Source of the DNA: Ralstonia pickettii
GTDB taxonomy: Bacteria; Pseudomonadota; Gammaproteobacteria; Burkholderiales; Burkholderiaceae
Direction: 5' to 3'
DNA: 64,000 nt
Assembly (NCBI RefSeq): GCF_001699815.1
Contig: NZ_MCGB01000097.1
Span: 1 to 64,000, forward strand
Below the pieces are notes generated by a model. That model was not told the DNA's origin. It worked only from the letters and a program-made list of their open reading frames with translations, and did no database searches. Position numbers and translations under genes: made by a program. Below, piece after piece: positions 15,749 through 24,084 of the stretch (its first letter is position 1; the number at the start of each line of letters is the position of its first letter).

Positions 15749-17056
15749 ATGGCACGCGTACCCGAAGCAAAGAAGGGTTCCCAGATCGCCCTGTTTCAAC
15801 AACAGGAGGCTCCTGAGCCGTTCAAGAAGGCGGTTCAAGCGATCCACGTTTCACCGGTAGGTAGTGCGCTGTCGCTCCAGCAGCGCCGCATCTTCAATGC
15901 ACTGATCAAGAACGCCATCGAGCAACGCCTGGCAGGCCGAGAAACAAACAACACGTTTCAGGTCTCTATCCCTCAGATGATGGCAGCGCTCGACCTCACC
16001 ACGAAGGACAACGCATACATCAAAGAGACCGCAAAATCGTTGATGCGCACTGTCGTGGATTGGGATCAGCTCAATAGCGACGGCACGTCGACATGGACGG
16101 GTTCAACACTCATTGCCGGCGCCAAGATTGTGGGCTCCGTCTTGTCGTATTCGTTCGCTCCGCAGATCAGTGAGGAGCTACTGGATCCCCAACGGTACGC
16201 AATGATCGACATGCGGATCGCCAAGCTGTTCCGGCGGTCCTATTCGCTTGCGTTGTGGGAGAACACTGTACGGTTCGAACGGATAGGCCTGACCGCACGT
16301 ATCCCACTGGCCACCTTTCGCAATCTCATACTCGGACGCGAAGAGAGCGAGACCAAATACAAGGAATACAAGATCTTCAAGCGAGCGGTGTTGACGCCGA
16401 GTATTGCCGAAATCAATGATGTATCAGACCATGAGATCGAGTTGATCGAGCACAAGGTCGGCCGAACCGTCGGTGAGATTCAATTCAAGATCAGTCGCAA
16501 AGTGAGCGCACTGGAGGAGGAGCCTCACCAAGACCTAGTCAACACAGTGGTCAAGTTCGGTGTCCCGCATTCCGAGGCCAAGCGCCTCGTTCGCACGTTC
16601 GGAGCCGAACGCATCCTGGAGGCAATCAGCTACACGCGCGCTCGACAAGCGAAGAAGGGTGTTCCGCCGTTGGATAACATCCCGGCGTACTTTCGCAAGT
16701 CGCTTACGGAGGATTGGGGCAAGGGCGCGGGCAAGGCTGAGTCTGCCGGAGCTGGTCAACAGCAGCAGAAGCCGTTGGCACGAAGCCCAAAGAATGAAGA
16801 GGATGCGCGGGCGCAATACCTCGCAGCTCGCATTCCGCATGCGCAGGGCTACTTTGGGGAACTATCCGCTGACGATCAGTCGGCGATGCTCTCGCGTTAC
16901 AACGATCAGTGTTCTGTGAAGGAGTTGAAGGTCGTCGCAGGCAAGAAGCCCTCCAAGGCAGCGGAATCGAATTTTTTCGAATGGGTGGCACACGAAACTT
17001 GGGGCGAACCCAATGCCGGCGAAATTCTGAACTTCGTGCTGTCGGGAAAAGTCTAG
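15749..17056 (+). CDS. repA: RepA replication initiator, Rep_3 superfamily
   Basis: A 435-residue initiator. Residues ~40-260 form the two winged-helix domains of Rep_3 proteins: LQQRRIFNALIKNAIEQ, VSIPQMMAALDL, DNAYIKETAKSLMRTVVDW, then SYSFAPQISEELL, RRSYSLALWENTVRF and the DNA-reading helix YKEYKIFKRAVLTPSIAEIN. Residues ~270-435 are an extra C-terminal region not needed in the small Rep_3 proteins and may contact host factors. It starts 17 bases after the operator repeat and is followed convergently by the helicase gene with only four bases between the stops. Confidence 0.9.
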   Translation: MARVPEAKKGSQIALFQQQEAPEPFKKAVQAIHVSPVGSALSLQQRRIFNALIKNAIEQRLAGRETNNTFQVSIPQMMAALDLTTKDNAYIKETAKSLMRTVVDWDQLNSDGTSTWTGSTLIAGAKIVGSVLSYSFAPQISEELLDPQRYAMIDMRIAKLFRRSYSLALWENTVRFERIGLTARIPLATFRNLILGREESETKYKEYKIFKRAVLTPSIAEINDVSDHEIELIEHKVGRTVGEIQFKISRKVSALEEEPHQDLVNTVVKFGVPHSEAKRLVRTFGAERILEAISYTRARQAKKGVPPLDNIPAYFRKSLTEDWGKGAGKAESAGAGQQQQKPLARSPKNEEDARAQYLAARIPHAQGYFGELSADDQSAMLSRYNDQCSVKELKVVAGKKPSKAAESNFFEWVAHETWGEPNAGEILNFVLSGKV

Positions 17057-17060
17057 CTGA

Positions 17061-18782
17061 TTATTTCGACACACCGGCTTCAAGAACGAATCGAGAGGTT
17101 GGATTCTTCTTCGCCGTGCTCATCTCAAGACGGTCGCGCGCACGGGTCATGGCCACGTAGAACAAGCGACGCTCCTCGGACTCTGTGCTCTTCTCGTTCG
17201 GCACCACGGTTTCTTCAGCCCTGATGATGCATACGTGATCCCACTCCAAGCCCTTTGAGTTGTGCATGGTCGTGAGAATCAGCGCGTCGGCCGCCGGTAC
17301 GTTGTTCTCGCGCCGCAGGAAGGCGATACGATCCGAGAATGGACCGTTGAGGCGGCTCAGCACGTCGTAGGTCGTGGTGACCGCACGCTTGGCGGTGTCT
17401 GCTTTGGCACGTTGAGCCATCCACTCGTAGACACCTTCCAGCACGAGCGGATAGAACTTCCGATCGCAGAGACCGCGCCATTCGGCAAGCCGCTTCATCA
17501 GCTCCCGGTACGTGTCCGCGGTGCTCTCGGCCAGGCCCATCTCGACCAGCTCCTTGCGCGGCCGCTGCTCAAGACTGGGACCGATCCGGCTGTGCAACGT
17601 CTTGAGGTCTTGCGCTCCGACGCCAGCGAACGCCAGCACGGCATCGAGGCCGTTGGTCTTCGTTTTCTGGATGAGTTCGAGCAGGTTGCACATTAGCGCG
17701 GCCTCGGCCCGGCTCAGGATTGATTTGCCGGACGCTCGGAAATACTTCACGCCATGGGAGCGGCAGACGGCCTCAACTGGGTCGAGGATACGGTTCGTTC
17801 TTGCCAGGATCGCTGCCGATTTGCTGGCGCGCATCGACGCTGCGAGGGCCTCCACTGCGTTCACGGCCTCGGCATATTCGTCATCGAAGCGCCGAAACGA
17901 GATGTGGCCGCCGGGGCCACGCGCGGCGACCAGATCTTTGCGGATGCGCTCCTTGTTGTTCCGAATGACGTTGTCGGCAGCGGCGAGGATTTCTGACTTG
18001 CAGCGATAGTTCTCCCCCAGAATCACGGGACGCGCGTCGAACTCCTTGATGAACGACTCCATGCCTCGGAATCCGAGCGCGGCCCTGAAGCCGTAGATGC
18101 TTTGGTCATCGTCACCGACTACGGTCACGATCGAGCCACTGCGCGCGTGCTGCGCGACCCACTGGTATTGCAGCGGATCGGTGTCCTGGAACTCATCGAC
18201 CAGCAGGTGCGTGAAAGGGTAGGGCGAGATGGTTCCGCGCTCCATGCCCTCGATGGCCATACAGAGCATGTCCTGGAAGTCGAGCTTCCCGTTCCGCGCC
18301 AGCGCTTGTTGGTATGCCGAATACAGGCGCTCCTCAACGCTGCCAGGCGGAACCCTGCCGAAGTCCATTTTGATTGCCTCGATGGCGGCCAAAGCGGCTT
18401 CTTCCTTCCAATCAAGGTCGGCTTCCTTCAGGGCTTGTGCAACCAGCGCCAACTGGTCCCCCTCGTTGGCGATGTCCTGCTGCTTGCATCCCTTTGGTGT
18501 GAGCTGCTTGAACGCCAGCCCGTGAAAGGTCCCTGCCAACAGGCGAGCCTTCGATGCCGGCCCGGCCAGCGCGCGAATGCGCTCCTGCAGTTCCGTGGCC
18601 GCCTCCTTGTTGAAGGTCACAGCACCGACCCTGCATGCGGGATCGGCGAGAAGAATGGCTGCCTTGGTCGCAATTGTCTTTGTCTTTCCGGCGCCCGGGC
18701 AGGCAACGGCGACACAGTGCAGGCGTAGGTCTGCCACTTCGCGCTGTGACGGGTTCAGTTCGTCTAGGATTGACGTGGGCAT
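17061..18782 (-). CDS. UvrD/Rep-like superfamily 1 DNA helicase
   Basis: A 573-residue protein when started at MPTSILDELNPSQREV (ATG 18780-18782); longer frames upstream are not protein-like. SF1A helicase motifs are clear: Q-motif LNPSQREV, Walker A CPGAGKTKT near residue 26, motif Ia VTFNKEAATEL, motif II LLVDEFQDTDPLQYQW, motif III GDDDQSIYGFRAA, motif IV GENYRCKSEILAAA, motif V TMHNSKGLEWDHV and motif VI YVAMTRARDRLEM. It is shorter than chromosomal UvrD (~720) and lacks the long C-terminal extension. It may aid plasmid replication or processing of transferred DNA. Confidence 0.88.
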   Translation of the reverse strand: MPTSILDELNPSQREVADLRLHCVAVACPGAGKTKTIATKAAILLADPACRVGAVTFNKEAATELQERIRALAGPASKARLLAGTFHGLAFKQLTPKGCKQQDIANEGDQLALVAQALKEADLDWKEEAALAAIEAIKMDFGRVPPGSVEERLYSAYQQALARNGKLDFQDMLCMAIEGMERGTISPYPFTHLLVDEFQDTDPLQYQWVAQHARSGSIVTVVGDDDQSIYGFRAALGFRGMESFIKEFDARPVILGENYRCKSEILAAADNVIRNNKERIRKDLVAARGPGGHISFRRFDDEYAEAVNAVEALAASMRASKSAAILARTNRILDPVEAVCRSHGVKYFRASGKSILSRAEAALMCNLLELIQKTKTNGLDAVLAFAGVGAQDLKTLHSRIGPSLEQRPRKELVEMGLAESTADTYRELMKRLAEWRGLCDRKFYPLVLEGVYEWMAQRAKADTAKRAVTTTYDVLSRLNGPFSDRIAFLRRENNVPAADALILTTMHNSKGLEWDHVCIIRAEETVVPNEKSTESEERRLFYVAMTRARDRLEMSTAKKNPTSRFVLEAGVSK

Positions 18783-18889
18783 CTGAGAAACCAATACGGT
18801 GGCCAACCCCGAGCCTGCGATGGCCGATGGGGTCGGCAAGTGGCCTGCGAGCCGGGTGAAGCTTCTGGAAACTCGCAGGCACCCGGGAC

Positions 18890-19363
18890 TTAGGCTCGAC
18901 GGACCTTCTGAAGCGACGAGCGGAATGCGCGCAGGCTGTCGTTGAAGGACCCAGAGAACAAGTACCAACCCCAGCCCAGAAGCGCGAAGATGCTGTACAT
19001 CAGCGCCAGATTCATCCCCGCTTCGCGCGCCGAAGCGTCGATCGACTGCTGTTCGAAGCCAAACGTCTTGCACAGGGCCTGCGGCGGGGGCAAGCCTTTG
19101 ACGGCAGACGTGGTGTCCTTGCATGTCTGCATCGTGATATAGCCAGCCGGAGCCGCCGGATACTTGGCTCTATCAGCGACGGACTGGAGCAGCTCGCGCG
19201 GGATCGCGGAGAATGAGAAGTCACTATGGATCGCAAGCAGTAGGCAGAACGCGACGCTCGGCACGACAACCAGCAAGCGGAAAGCCCAACCACCCCAGAA
19301 TGCGATGTGGCGGACCAGCGTCCATGCGACGGACAGCTTTGTCAGTGTGGCCTGTGAGTTCAT
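18890..19363 (-). CDS. Hypothetical inner-membrane protein
   Basis: A 157-residue protein starting MNSQATLTKLSVAWTL at 19363, with GGGAA upstream. Three hydrophobic segments are seen: about residues 18-45 (two closely spaced stretches around GGWAFRLLVVVPSVAFCLLL) and 118-135 (LMYSIFALLGWGWYLF). Cys residues in the intervening region suggest a periplasmic loop. It lies downstream of the FlhD-like gene at the distal end of the minus-strand transfer operon. Function unknown; a mating-channel or regulatory accessory is possible. Confidence 0.6.
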   Translation of the reverse strand: MNSQATLTKLSVAWTLVRHIAFWGGWAFRLLVVVPSVAFCLLLAIHSDFSFSAIPRELLQSVADRAKYPAAPAGYITMQTCKDTTSAVKGLPPPQALCKTFGFEQQSIDASAREAGMNLALMYSIFALLGWGWYLFSGSFNDSLRAFRSSLQKVRRA

Positions 19364-19499
19364 GGTGTTCCCAATGGATGTGTAAGCGGTTAGCGATCGA
19401 GTGCGTCGCCACTCCATAAATGGCAGTGACTCGCAAAAACCGGCAATCGGCTTCAAAAAATGTCGGTGGAGTAGACCGCTGCGCGCCGAACCCGGGGCG

Positions 19500-19802
19500 T
19501 CACGCAATCGCGGGGGCCGCCTTGCCCGCCGAGGCAGGGCTTTCCAACAGCTCCAGGCGAGGTCCAGCCAACAGCGCAGCGAGCACCCGATCATCAAAGT
19601 GGATGCGGCACAAAAACAGATTGGTCTGTGCCATGCGCACGCATGCCTCTTCGTCGAGGGTCAGCAATGCCTCGCCCATCGATTGAGAGATACCCAGCGC
19701 AGTTGTCGCCAGGGCTTGATCGGTGGCTAGCAGCCTGCGAGCAAGGCGCAGATACGCGATATTGAGAGATCGAATCTCGCTCAGCAGCGATGTCGCTTCC
19801 AT
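19500..19802 (-). CDS. FlhD-like transcriptional regulator
   Basis: A 100-residue protein starting MEATSLLSEIRSLNIAYLRL. It aligns by eye along its length with enterobacterial FlhD: EIxxLNxxYLxLAxRLxxxDxAxA, then LGIS-x-x-M-x-x-L-x-x-L, AxTNLFLCRIHFDD and a short tail. FlhD acts with FlhC as a heterohexameric activator; relatives such as SetD (SXT) and AcaD (IncA/C) control conjugation. No flagellar gene is in the window, and the gene sits inside the transfer operon, so a role in transfer control is the natural reading. No separate FlhC lies beside it; the FlhC-like partner is 30 kb away as a fusion protein. Confidence 0.75.
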   Translation of the reverse strand: MEATSLLSEIRSLNIAYLRLARRLLATDQALATTALGISQSMGEALLTLDEEACVRMAQTNLFLCRIHFDDRVLAALLAGPRLELLESPASAGKAAPAIA

Positions 19803-19950
19803 GGTGATGTCGTTTGCAGGCGATTCAGGAAATGCCGAGCGCATGTGGCCCGCCGCCGGCGGAACCCTCTGTGCCGATGCGTACGCCGTACCGCCACCAA
19901 CAGGTGAAGATACGGCGGAGGTCGTCCGGCAGGGCACGAGCGCGCTCAGA

Positions 19951-20817
19951 TCAGATGTTGCGCACGGTGGTCATCAGACGCAGGTGCGTCGTGTAGCAAC
20001 GAATGGCCAGCGGTTGGAACTTGCGCAGGAAGCGATTCACTTCCTCGTTCACGTCCGACTGATCGCGGATGGCGTTCCACACCATGAAGTCGAAGTGATC
20101 CATGGCCCGGTCGAACTTGTTCAGCACGCCCAGAGCCCGCATCGAGAAGGGCGAGTATGCTTCGACCACCATCTCCATCGACGGCTTTGTGACCGACGGC
20201 TTCCAGATCATTGCGCCGCTGGATTCCATGTCCTTCTCGCGTGCTGCGCGATAGCCCTCGGCGACGCGCAGCTGCTCATCGACGTAGGCTTCCAGATTGG
20301 CCATTTGTGTCTCGAAGTGCTTTGTGATGGTCGACAGCTCCGACGCGGTGAACGTGCTGTGTCCGAAGCGGGTCAGGTTGATGGTCATCCGGTTCATGAA
20401 CGGCCACCACTGCTCGAACAGGGGCTTGAGGCGCGTGTGGTTGAGTTTGACCATAGTCTCGACAACAGACGCACCCGCGAGCTGACGGGTCAGGATCTGG
20501 CGCCCCAGTTCGCGCCGGCGGGACACGATCTTGGCGCGATCATCCGGCGACATTTCGCGGAACATTTTGCGGGTGCGCGCAACCTCGCCCTTCTGGCTGT
20601 CCGCGTCGGCCGCCGAGATCAGACTGTCGCGCTGCAGCGCATCGACCGCGCTCTCCATCTCGTTGAGTTCTTGTTCAACGTCGGACGGTGTTGTTGCGCC
20701 TGCCGTATTCGCTGCGGCGCTGGATTCAACTTCATCGTTGGGAAGGGTATCCCCGTTCGTCGTCACGGCAACGTCGGAGTTGTCGGCGCCTGCAACCTTA
20801 TCGATCGTGTTCTGCAT
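19951..20817 (-). CDS. Conserved hypothetical protein of the transfer operon
   Basis: A 288-residue soluble protein starting MQNTIDKVAG with an excellent AAGGAG ribosome-binding site. Residues 1-55 are acidic and low-complexity (Asp/Ala/Thr/Asn), and residues 55-288 are mostly helical with conserved-looking WWPFMNRMTINLTRFGHSTF and a C-terminal LRKFQPLAIRCYTTHLRLM. I do not recognise the family; comparison with the AcaB/DUF1845 regulators of conjugative elements is worth making but is not supported by a clear motif. It sits between DUF4400 and the FlhD-like gene. Confidence 0.6.
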   Translation of the reverse strand: MQNTIDKVAGADNSDVAVTTNGDTLPNDEVESSAAANTAGATTPSDVEQELNEMESAVDALQRDSLISAADADSQKGEVARTRKMFREMSPDDRAKIVSRRRELGRQILTRQLAGASVVETMVKLNHTRLKPLFEQWWPFMNRMTINLTRFGHSTFTASELSTITKHFETQMANLEAYVDEQLRVAEGYRAAREKDMESSGAMIWKPSVTKPSMEMVVEAYSPFSMRALGVLNKFDRAMDHFDFMVWNAIRDQSDVNEEVNRFLRKFQPLAIRCYTTHLRLMTTVRNI

Positions 20818-20876
20818 GGTGTGCTCCTTAAAATTTGCTCCCAAAATGGGCGCCAGTGGGACGGAATGAAACGCGG

Positions 20877-21494
20877 CTATCGGCCTACGTGAAACGATGC
20901 AGCCATCCGCCAGCCGAGCACGCCCAACACCAGCGCGCCGACTGACCACCACATCGTGTTCAAGGAAAATGGAAACAGGAGGGCGGACGTGCCCAATCCC
21001 AGGGTGATGACCGTGGCGTGTGCCGCCACGTGAAAAGCAACGGGGCTTGCGAACCCGGCAGCAGCTGCTTTGATTCGGCGCGAGACGGCACCGTCGTTCA
21101 TCATGGCCATGCCGAAGACGAAGGCACCGAATGCCCACGAGAGAGCGACGTTCGCGCGGAAGATGCCTCGGTAGATGGACATCCAGAAGTGCCGCAGCCA
21201 AGCGTTGCTCATGTCCGTCGCGCCAGCGTCGGAGATATCGGTGCTGTTCGGCAGCGTGGACGTCCACGCCTTCATGGCGCCAGACTCGACGAACCAGTGC
21301 CGAAACTGCGTGTTGGTCCGATCCGCAGCCCGCGTCGCCGCGGTGTCTCCCAGGTTCAGTTCAACCGACGCCAGTTCGGCGTCGGAAATCTCGAATGTGG
21401 TATCGCCTTCGAGGAAGGGACAGCCGACCGCGAGCATGATCGGGGCAACAAGCGTCCACAGGCGAAGGTGCGAGGCGAAGCGACTGTCAGCCAT
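20877..21494 (-). CDS. DUF4400-family conjugative-element membrane protein
   Basis: A 205-residue integral membrane protein. An N-terminal hydrophobic segment (LWTLVAPIMLAVGCPF) is followed by a ~100-residue probable periplasmic region, then three hydrophobic helices (VALSWAFGAFVFGMAMM, VAAHATVITLGLGTSALLF, WWSVGALVLGVLGW). The stretch GAVSRRIKAAAAGFASPVAF is the conserved core of DUF4400 proteins of integrative conjugative elements and IncA/C-like plasmids. Its start overlaps the stop of the upstream gene by one base (TGATG). The family is nearly always linked to TraD-type coupling proteins, as here. Confidence 0.75.
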   Translation of the reverse strand: MADSRFASHLRLWTLVAPIMLAVGCPFLEGDTTFEISDAELASVELNLGDTAATRAADRTNTQFRHWFVESGAMKAWTSTLPNSTDISDAGATDMSNAWLRHFWMSIYRGIFRANVALSWAFGAFVFGMAMMNDGAVSRRIKAAAAGFASPVAFHVAAHATVITLGLGTSALLFPFSLNTMWWSVGALVLGVLGWRMAASFHVGR

Positions 21495-21742
21495 CAGAGC
21501 ACCACGCGCAGGATCAGCAACGCCGGCGTCACGATGACGGAAGCCAACCCAAACCAGAACAGCGCCGGTCGGCGAAGTGCGACGCTCTGCAGCGCGAAGC
21601 ACAGTGCTTCGCGGCCGCGGGCGTACTCGGGCGGAATCTCGGCCAGTTCCTGCAGGTAGCCTCGGGCGGCGAGTTCGATACGGCCGACCGTATCGAGATC
21701 GAGCCGGGACACCTTAGCGATGAGCGAATTCTTCAGCGACAT
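21494..21742 (-). CDS. Small membrane protein (82 aa)
   Basis: Starts MSLKNSLIAKVSRLDLDTVG at 21742, inside the end of the upstream gene (29-base overlap). It has an amphipathic N-terminal half and one C-terminal transmembrane segment (LFWFGLASVIVTPALLIL). Its stop overlaps the DUF4400 start, so the three genes are translated as a unit. No known function. Confidence 0.6.
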   Translation of the reverse strand: MSLKNSLIAKVSRLDLDTVGRIELAARGYLQELAEIPPEYARGREALCFALQSVALRRPALFWFGLASVIVTPALLILRVVL

Positions 21743-22220
21743 CGTATTCCTCGAAATAGCGGCAGAAGACGTGCCCACTGAGCACCCGCGCAGCCATTTG
21801 CATGGCAGCGCTGCGCGGCGTCACGTCGTCAGGGCAGGGCTCATCGACCATGCGGCACTGGTAGCCGGCGCTTTGGCGTGCCTCGAAGTCCGGGATGGGT
21901 TCCTGCAGTGGTGCCCAGACGTGGTACTTCTCGCCCTTGAACGCGGCGTAGCGCATGGAAAAGATCTCGTGCGAGCGGGTGAAGAGGCCGCGCACGAAAG
22001 CAATATTCGCGTCGCCCTCCTTGCGCGCCTGGCGGTAAGCCGACAACGCATCCATCAGCATCTCGGCCACGAGGGGTTCTTCGCGCACGCGAAAATTGAC
22101 GCCGAGAAAATCGACGACGCGCTTGCAGGAGTCATCCAGCTCCGGGAAGGCGATGAAGACGGGCGCGAGCTTCGACGAAAGCTTGTACTGGTTCACGACT
22201 TGTCGAAACAGACTGGGCAT
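21714..22220 (-). CDS. Hypothetical protein downstream of the coupling protein
   Basis: A 168-residue soluble protein starting MPSLFRQVVNQYKLSSKL, eight bases after the coupling-protein stop. Helical N-terminal half; the C-terminal half carries several Cys and aromatic residues (YQCRMVDEPCPDD, HVFCRYFEEYD). Unrecognised, but its tight position in the transfer operon argues for a role with the coupling protein or relaxosome. Confidence 0.6.
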   Translation of the reverse strand: MPSLFRQVVNQYKLSSKLAPVFIAFPELDDSCKRVVDFLGVNFRVREEPLVAEMLMDALSAYRQARKEGDANIAFVRGLFTRSHEIFSMRYAAFKGEKYHVWAPLQEPIPDFEARQSAGYQCRMVDEPCPDDVTPRSAAMQMAARVLSGHVFCRYFEEYDVAEEFAHR

Positions 22221-22227
22221 GCTGCAG

Positions 22228-24084
22228 TTATCCTTGGATGATGGGAATGCGACCTTGGTAGACCGAGCCACCGGAGATGCGCATGAAGTACTGGAGGTTC
22301 GGCAGTTCGGTGATGAGGCGTGGCGGAATCAGCGGCGCCTTCTCCAACTGCGTCGAGCGAGATACGGAGCCGCTGAATTCCCCGACGTGCGACTCGGAAC
22401 CTGTGCTTGCGCTGCTCGACACCACGATGTTGCGAATGGCTGTCTCGCCCACCTTGTCGGAGAACCATTGCGCGGTGTCGGTATCCTCAAGGCGCAGGAT
22501 GATCTGGTTGTTCAGGTTGCCGAGCACCTGCAGCATCTTTGCAGCACTGCCAAGCTTGGCTTCCAGGTCGGAGCGGCTTTGGAACGCCACGAACGACCGG
22601 AAGCCGGCGCCACGGCCTTTGTTGAGAATCTGGATCACCTGCTCGTTGATGGCTTCGGCCACCTCATCGACCAGCAAGACGATGTCGGGTGGCGTCTCGT
22701 AGAAGTTGTAGATGGCGCCCGCGACAGAAGCCACGTCGGCCAGCAGCATGGAAGCGATCGCCTTGGCGACGATGCTGTTGGACATCGAATCCAGGCCAAC
22801 GTACAGGACGGCCTTCTGCTTGATCACGCGCTCGATATCCCAGATCTCACGGTCATCCGTGAAATCGTCGGCCTTCGGCGCGAGCATGAGACCGGTTTCG
22901 CCGGTAGCCAGCATCTGCAGCAGCGGCAGCGCCGAGGCGATGATCCGCATGTAGTGCTCGCGATCGTGCACGAAGGTGGCCACCAGGCCGTCGATCGTCT
23001 CGTGGCCGAGGCCCTTCTTTGCGAAGTTGTCGACGTAGAGCTGAACCATCCCCTGCAGAGGATCCACCCCGCCCTTCTGGGCGATGCGCTGCAGAAAGCC
23101 TCTGGCCTCGTCTTCCCAGTCGAGCATGCCCGCTTCCGGAAAGAATCGGCGCAGGCATCGATCGAGCAGACCATTGATGCCGGACTGTGCGTAATTCAGG
23201 ATCGAGCGGAGGTTCGGCTTGTCGCCGACGTACAGCTCACCCTTGACTGCGCGGTCGATGAAGAGGAAGGCAAAGTCGCGGAAAGGGCCTTCTTCCATCA
23301 GTTGGGAGACGCGGCTGGCGATTTCCGACGGCTGCGACCAATTCTCAACCGGATTCATCCGAATCGATTCGGACGGCGCAGCCTGCTTCCAGTACAGGAA
23401 CTTGCGACCGGCACGCTTGCATTCACGCTCGACGCGCTTCTTGAAGTCCTTGTCGTTCTTCGGGTCGACAATAATGAGGACGTCTTTGTTGGGGCTGTGA
23501 ATGACCTGTGTCGCAATCAGCTCGTAGGTCTTGGTTTTCCCGGCACCCGTGGTGCCGCTCACGGCCGTGTGACCGCCGAGCGCCTTATAGTGCAGGGGCA
23601 CTTCGATCTTGTTGGGTTCCATCCCGTGGATCCAGGACTTGCCCTGCGGGGCCGTGTCGGGGACGCTGTTGGGCGGCGCAAACGCGGTCTCGATTCGCTT
23701 GGCGACTTTCGGCGGGAGCCACTTCGGAAGACCCGGAATTTCGGTGGACGGCATGCGCAAGATGTCGTGCGCGATCTGGCAATGGCGCTGCGTCCATTCG
23801 AAGCCGTTACCGAAGTACATCGCGTCAAGGTCGGCTCGCATGCGGGCACTCGTGCGCAGCAGCACGTCGATCTGAATGAGGGTGAGCCAACGCGTCGAAA
23901 TCGACATGCGAAAGGCCAGCGCCTTGCGCACCTGGTAGGCGCGCGCCACGAGGAACAGAGCACAAATGACCGCGAACGCCCATGCGTGGGGCATGCCGGA
24001 CAGGGGGAGCAAGATCAAACCGATCAGCCAACCGACGGCCGCGCGGGCCTCGAAGATCGGGCGAAAGTGGCTCACGTAGTTCAT
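22228..24084 (-). CDS. traD: Type IV coupling protein, TraD class of MobH-type elements
   Basis: A 618-residue VirD4/TraD-family ATPase. Two N-terminal hydrophobic segments (about residues 15-31 and 33-47) anchor it in the inner membrane. Walker A SGTTGAGKTK lies near residue 175 and Walker B DIVLLVDEV near residue 470, followed by NKGRGAGFRSFVAFQSRSDL and NLNNQIILRLED, characteristic of coupling proteins. It links the relaxosome to the Trb channel. Its ATG overlaps the stop of the MobH-like gene (ATGA). The C-terminus (ISGGSVYQGRIPII) resembles that of TraD from SXT-like elements. Confidence 0.88.
   Translation of the reverse strand: MNYVSHFRPIFEARAAVGWLIGLILLPLSGMPHAWAFAVICALFLVARAYQVRKALAFRMSISTRWLTLIQIDVLLRTSARMRADLDAMYFGNGFEWTQRHCQIAHDILRMPSTEIPGLPKWLPPKVAKRIETAFAPPNSVPDTAPQGKSWIHGMEPNKIEVPLHYKALGGHTAVSGTTGAGKTKTYELIATQVIHSPNKDVLIIVDPKNDKDFKKRVERECKRAGRKFLYWKQAAPSESIRMNPVENWSQPSEIASRVSQLMEEGPFRDFAFLFIDRAVKGELYVGDKPNLRSILNYAQSGINGLLDRCLRRFFPEAGMLDWEDEARGFLQRIAQKGGVDPLQGMVQLYVDNFAKKGLGHETIDGLVATFVHDREHYMRIIASALPLLQMLATGETGLMLAPKADDFTDDREIWDIERVIKQKAVLYVGLDSMSNSIVAKAIASMLLADVASVAGAIYNFYETPPDIVLLVDEVAEAINEQVIQILNKGRGAGFRSFVAFQSRSDLEAKLGSAAKMLQVLGNLNNQIILRLEDTDTAQWFSDKVGETAIRNIVVSSSASTGSESHVGEFSGSVSRSTQLEKAPLIPPRLITELPNLQYFMRISGGSVYQGRIPIIQG

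Noticed and set aside
19500-19802. A flagellar gene cluster suggested by the FlhD-like gene
   Set aside because: No other flagellar or chemotaxis gene exists in the window; the context is conjugation.
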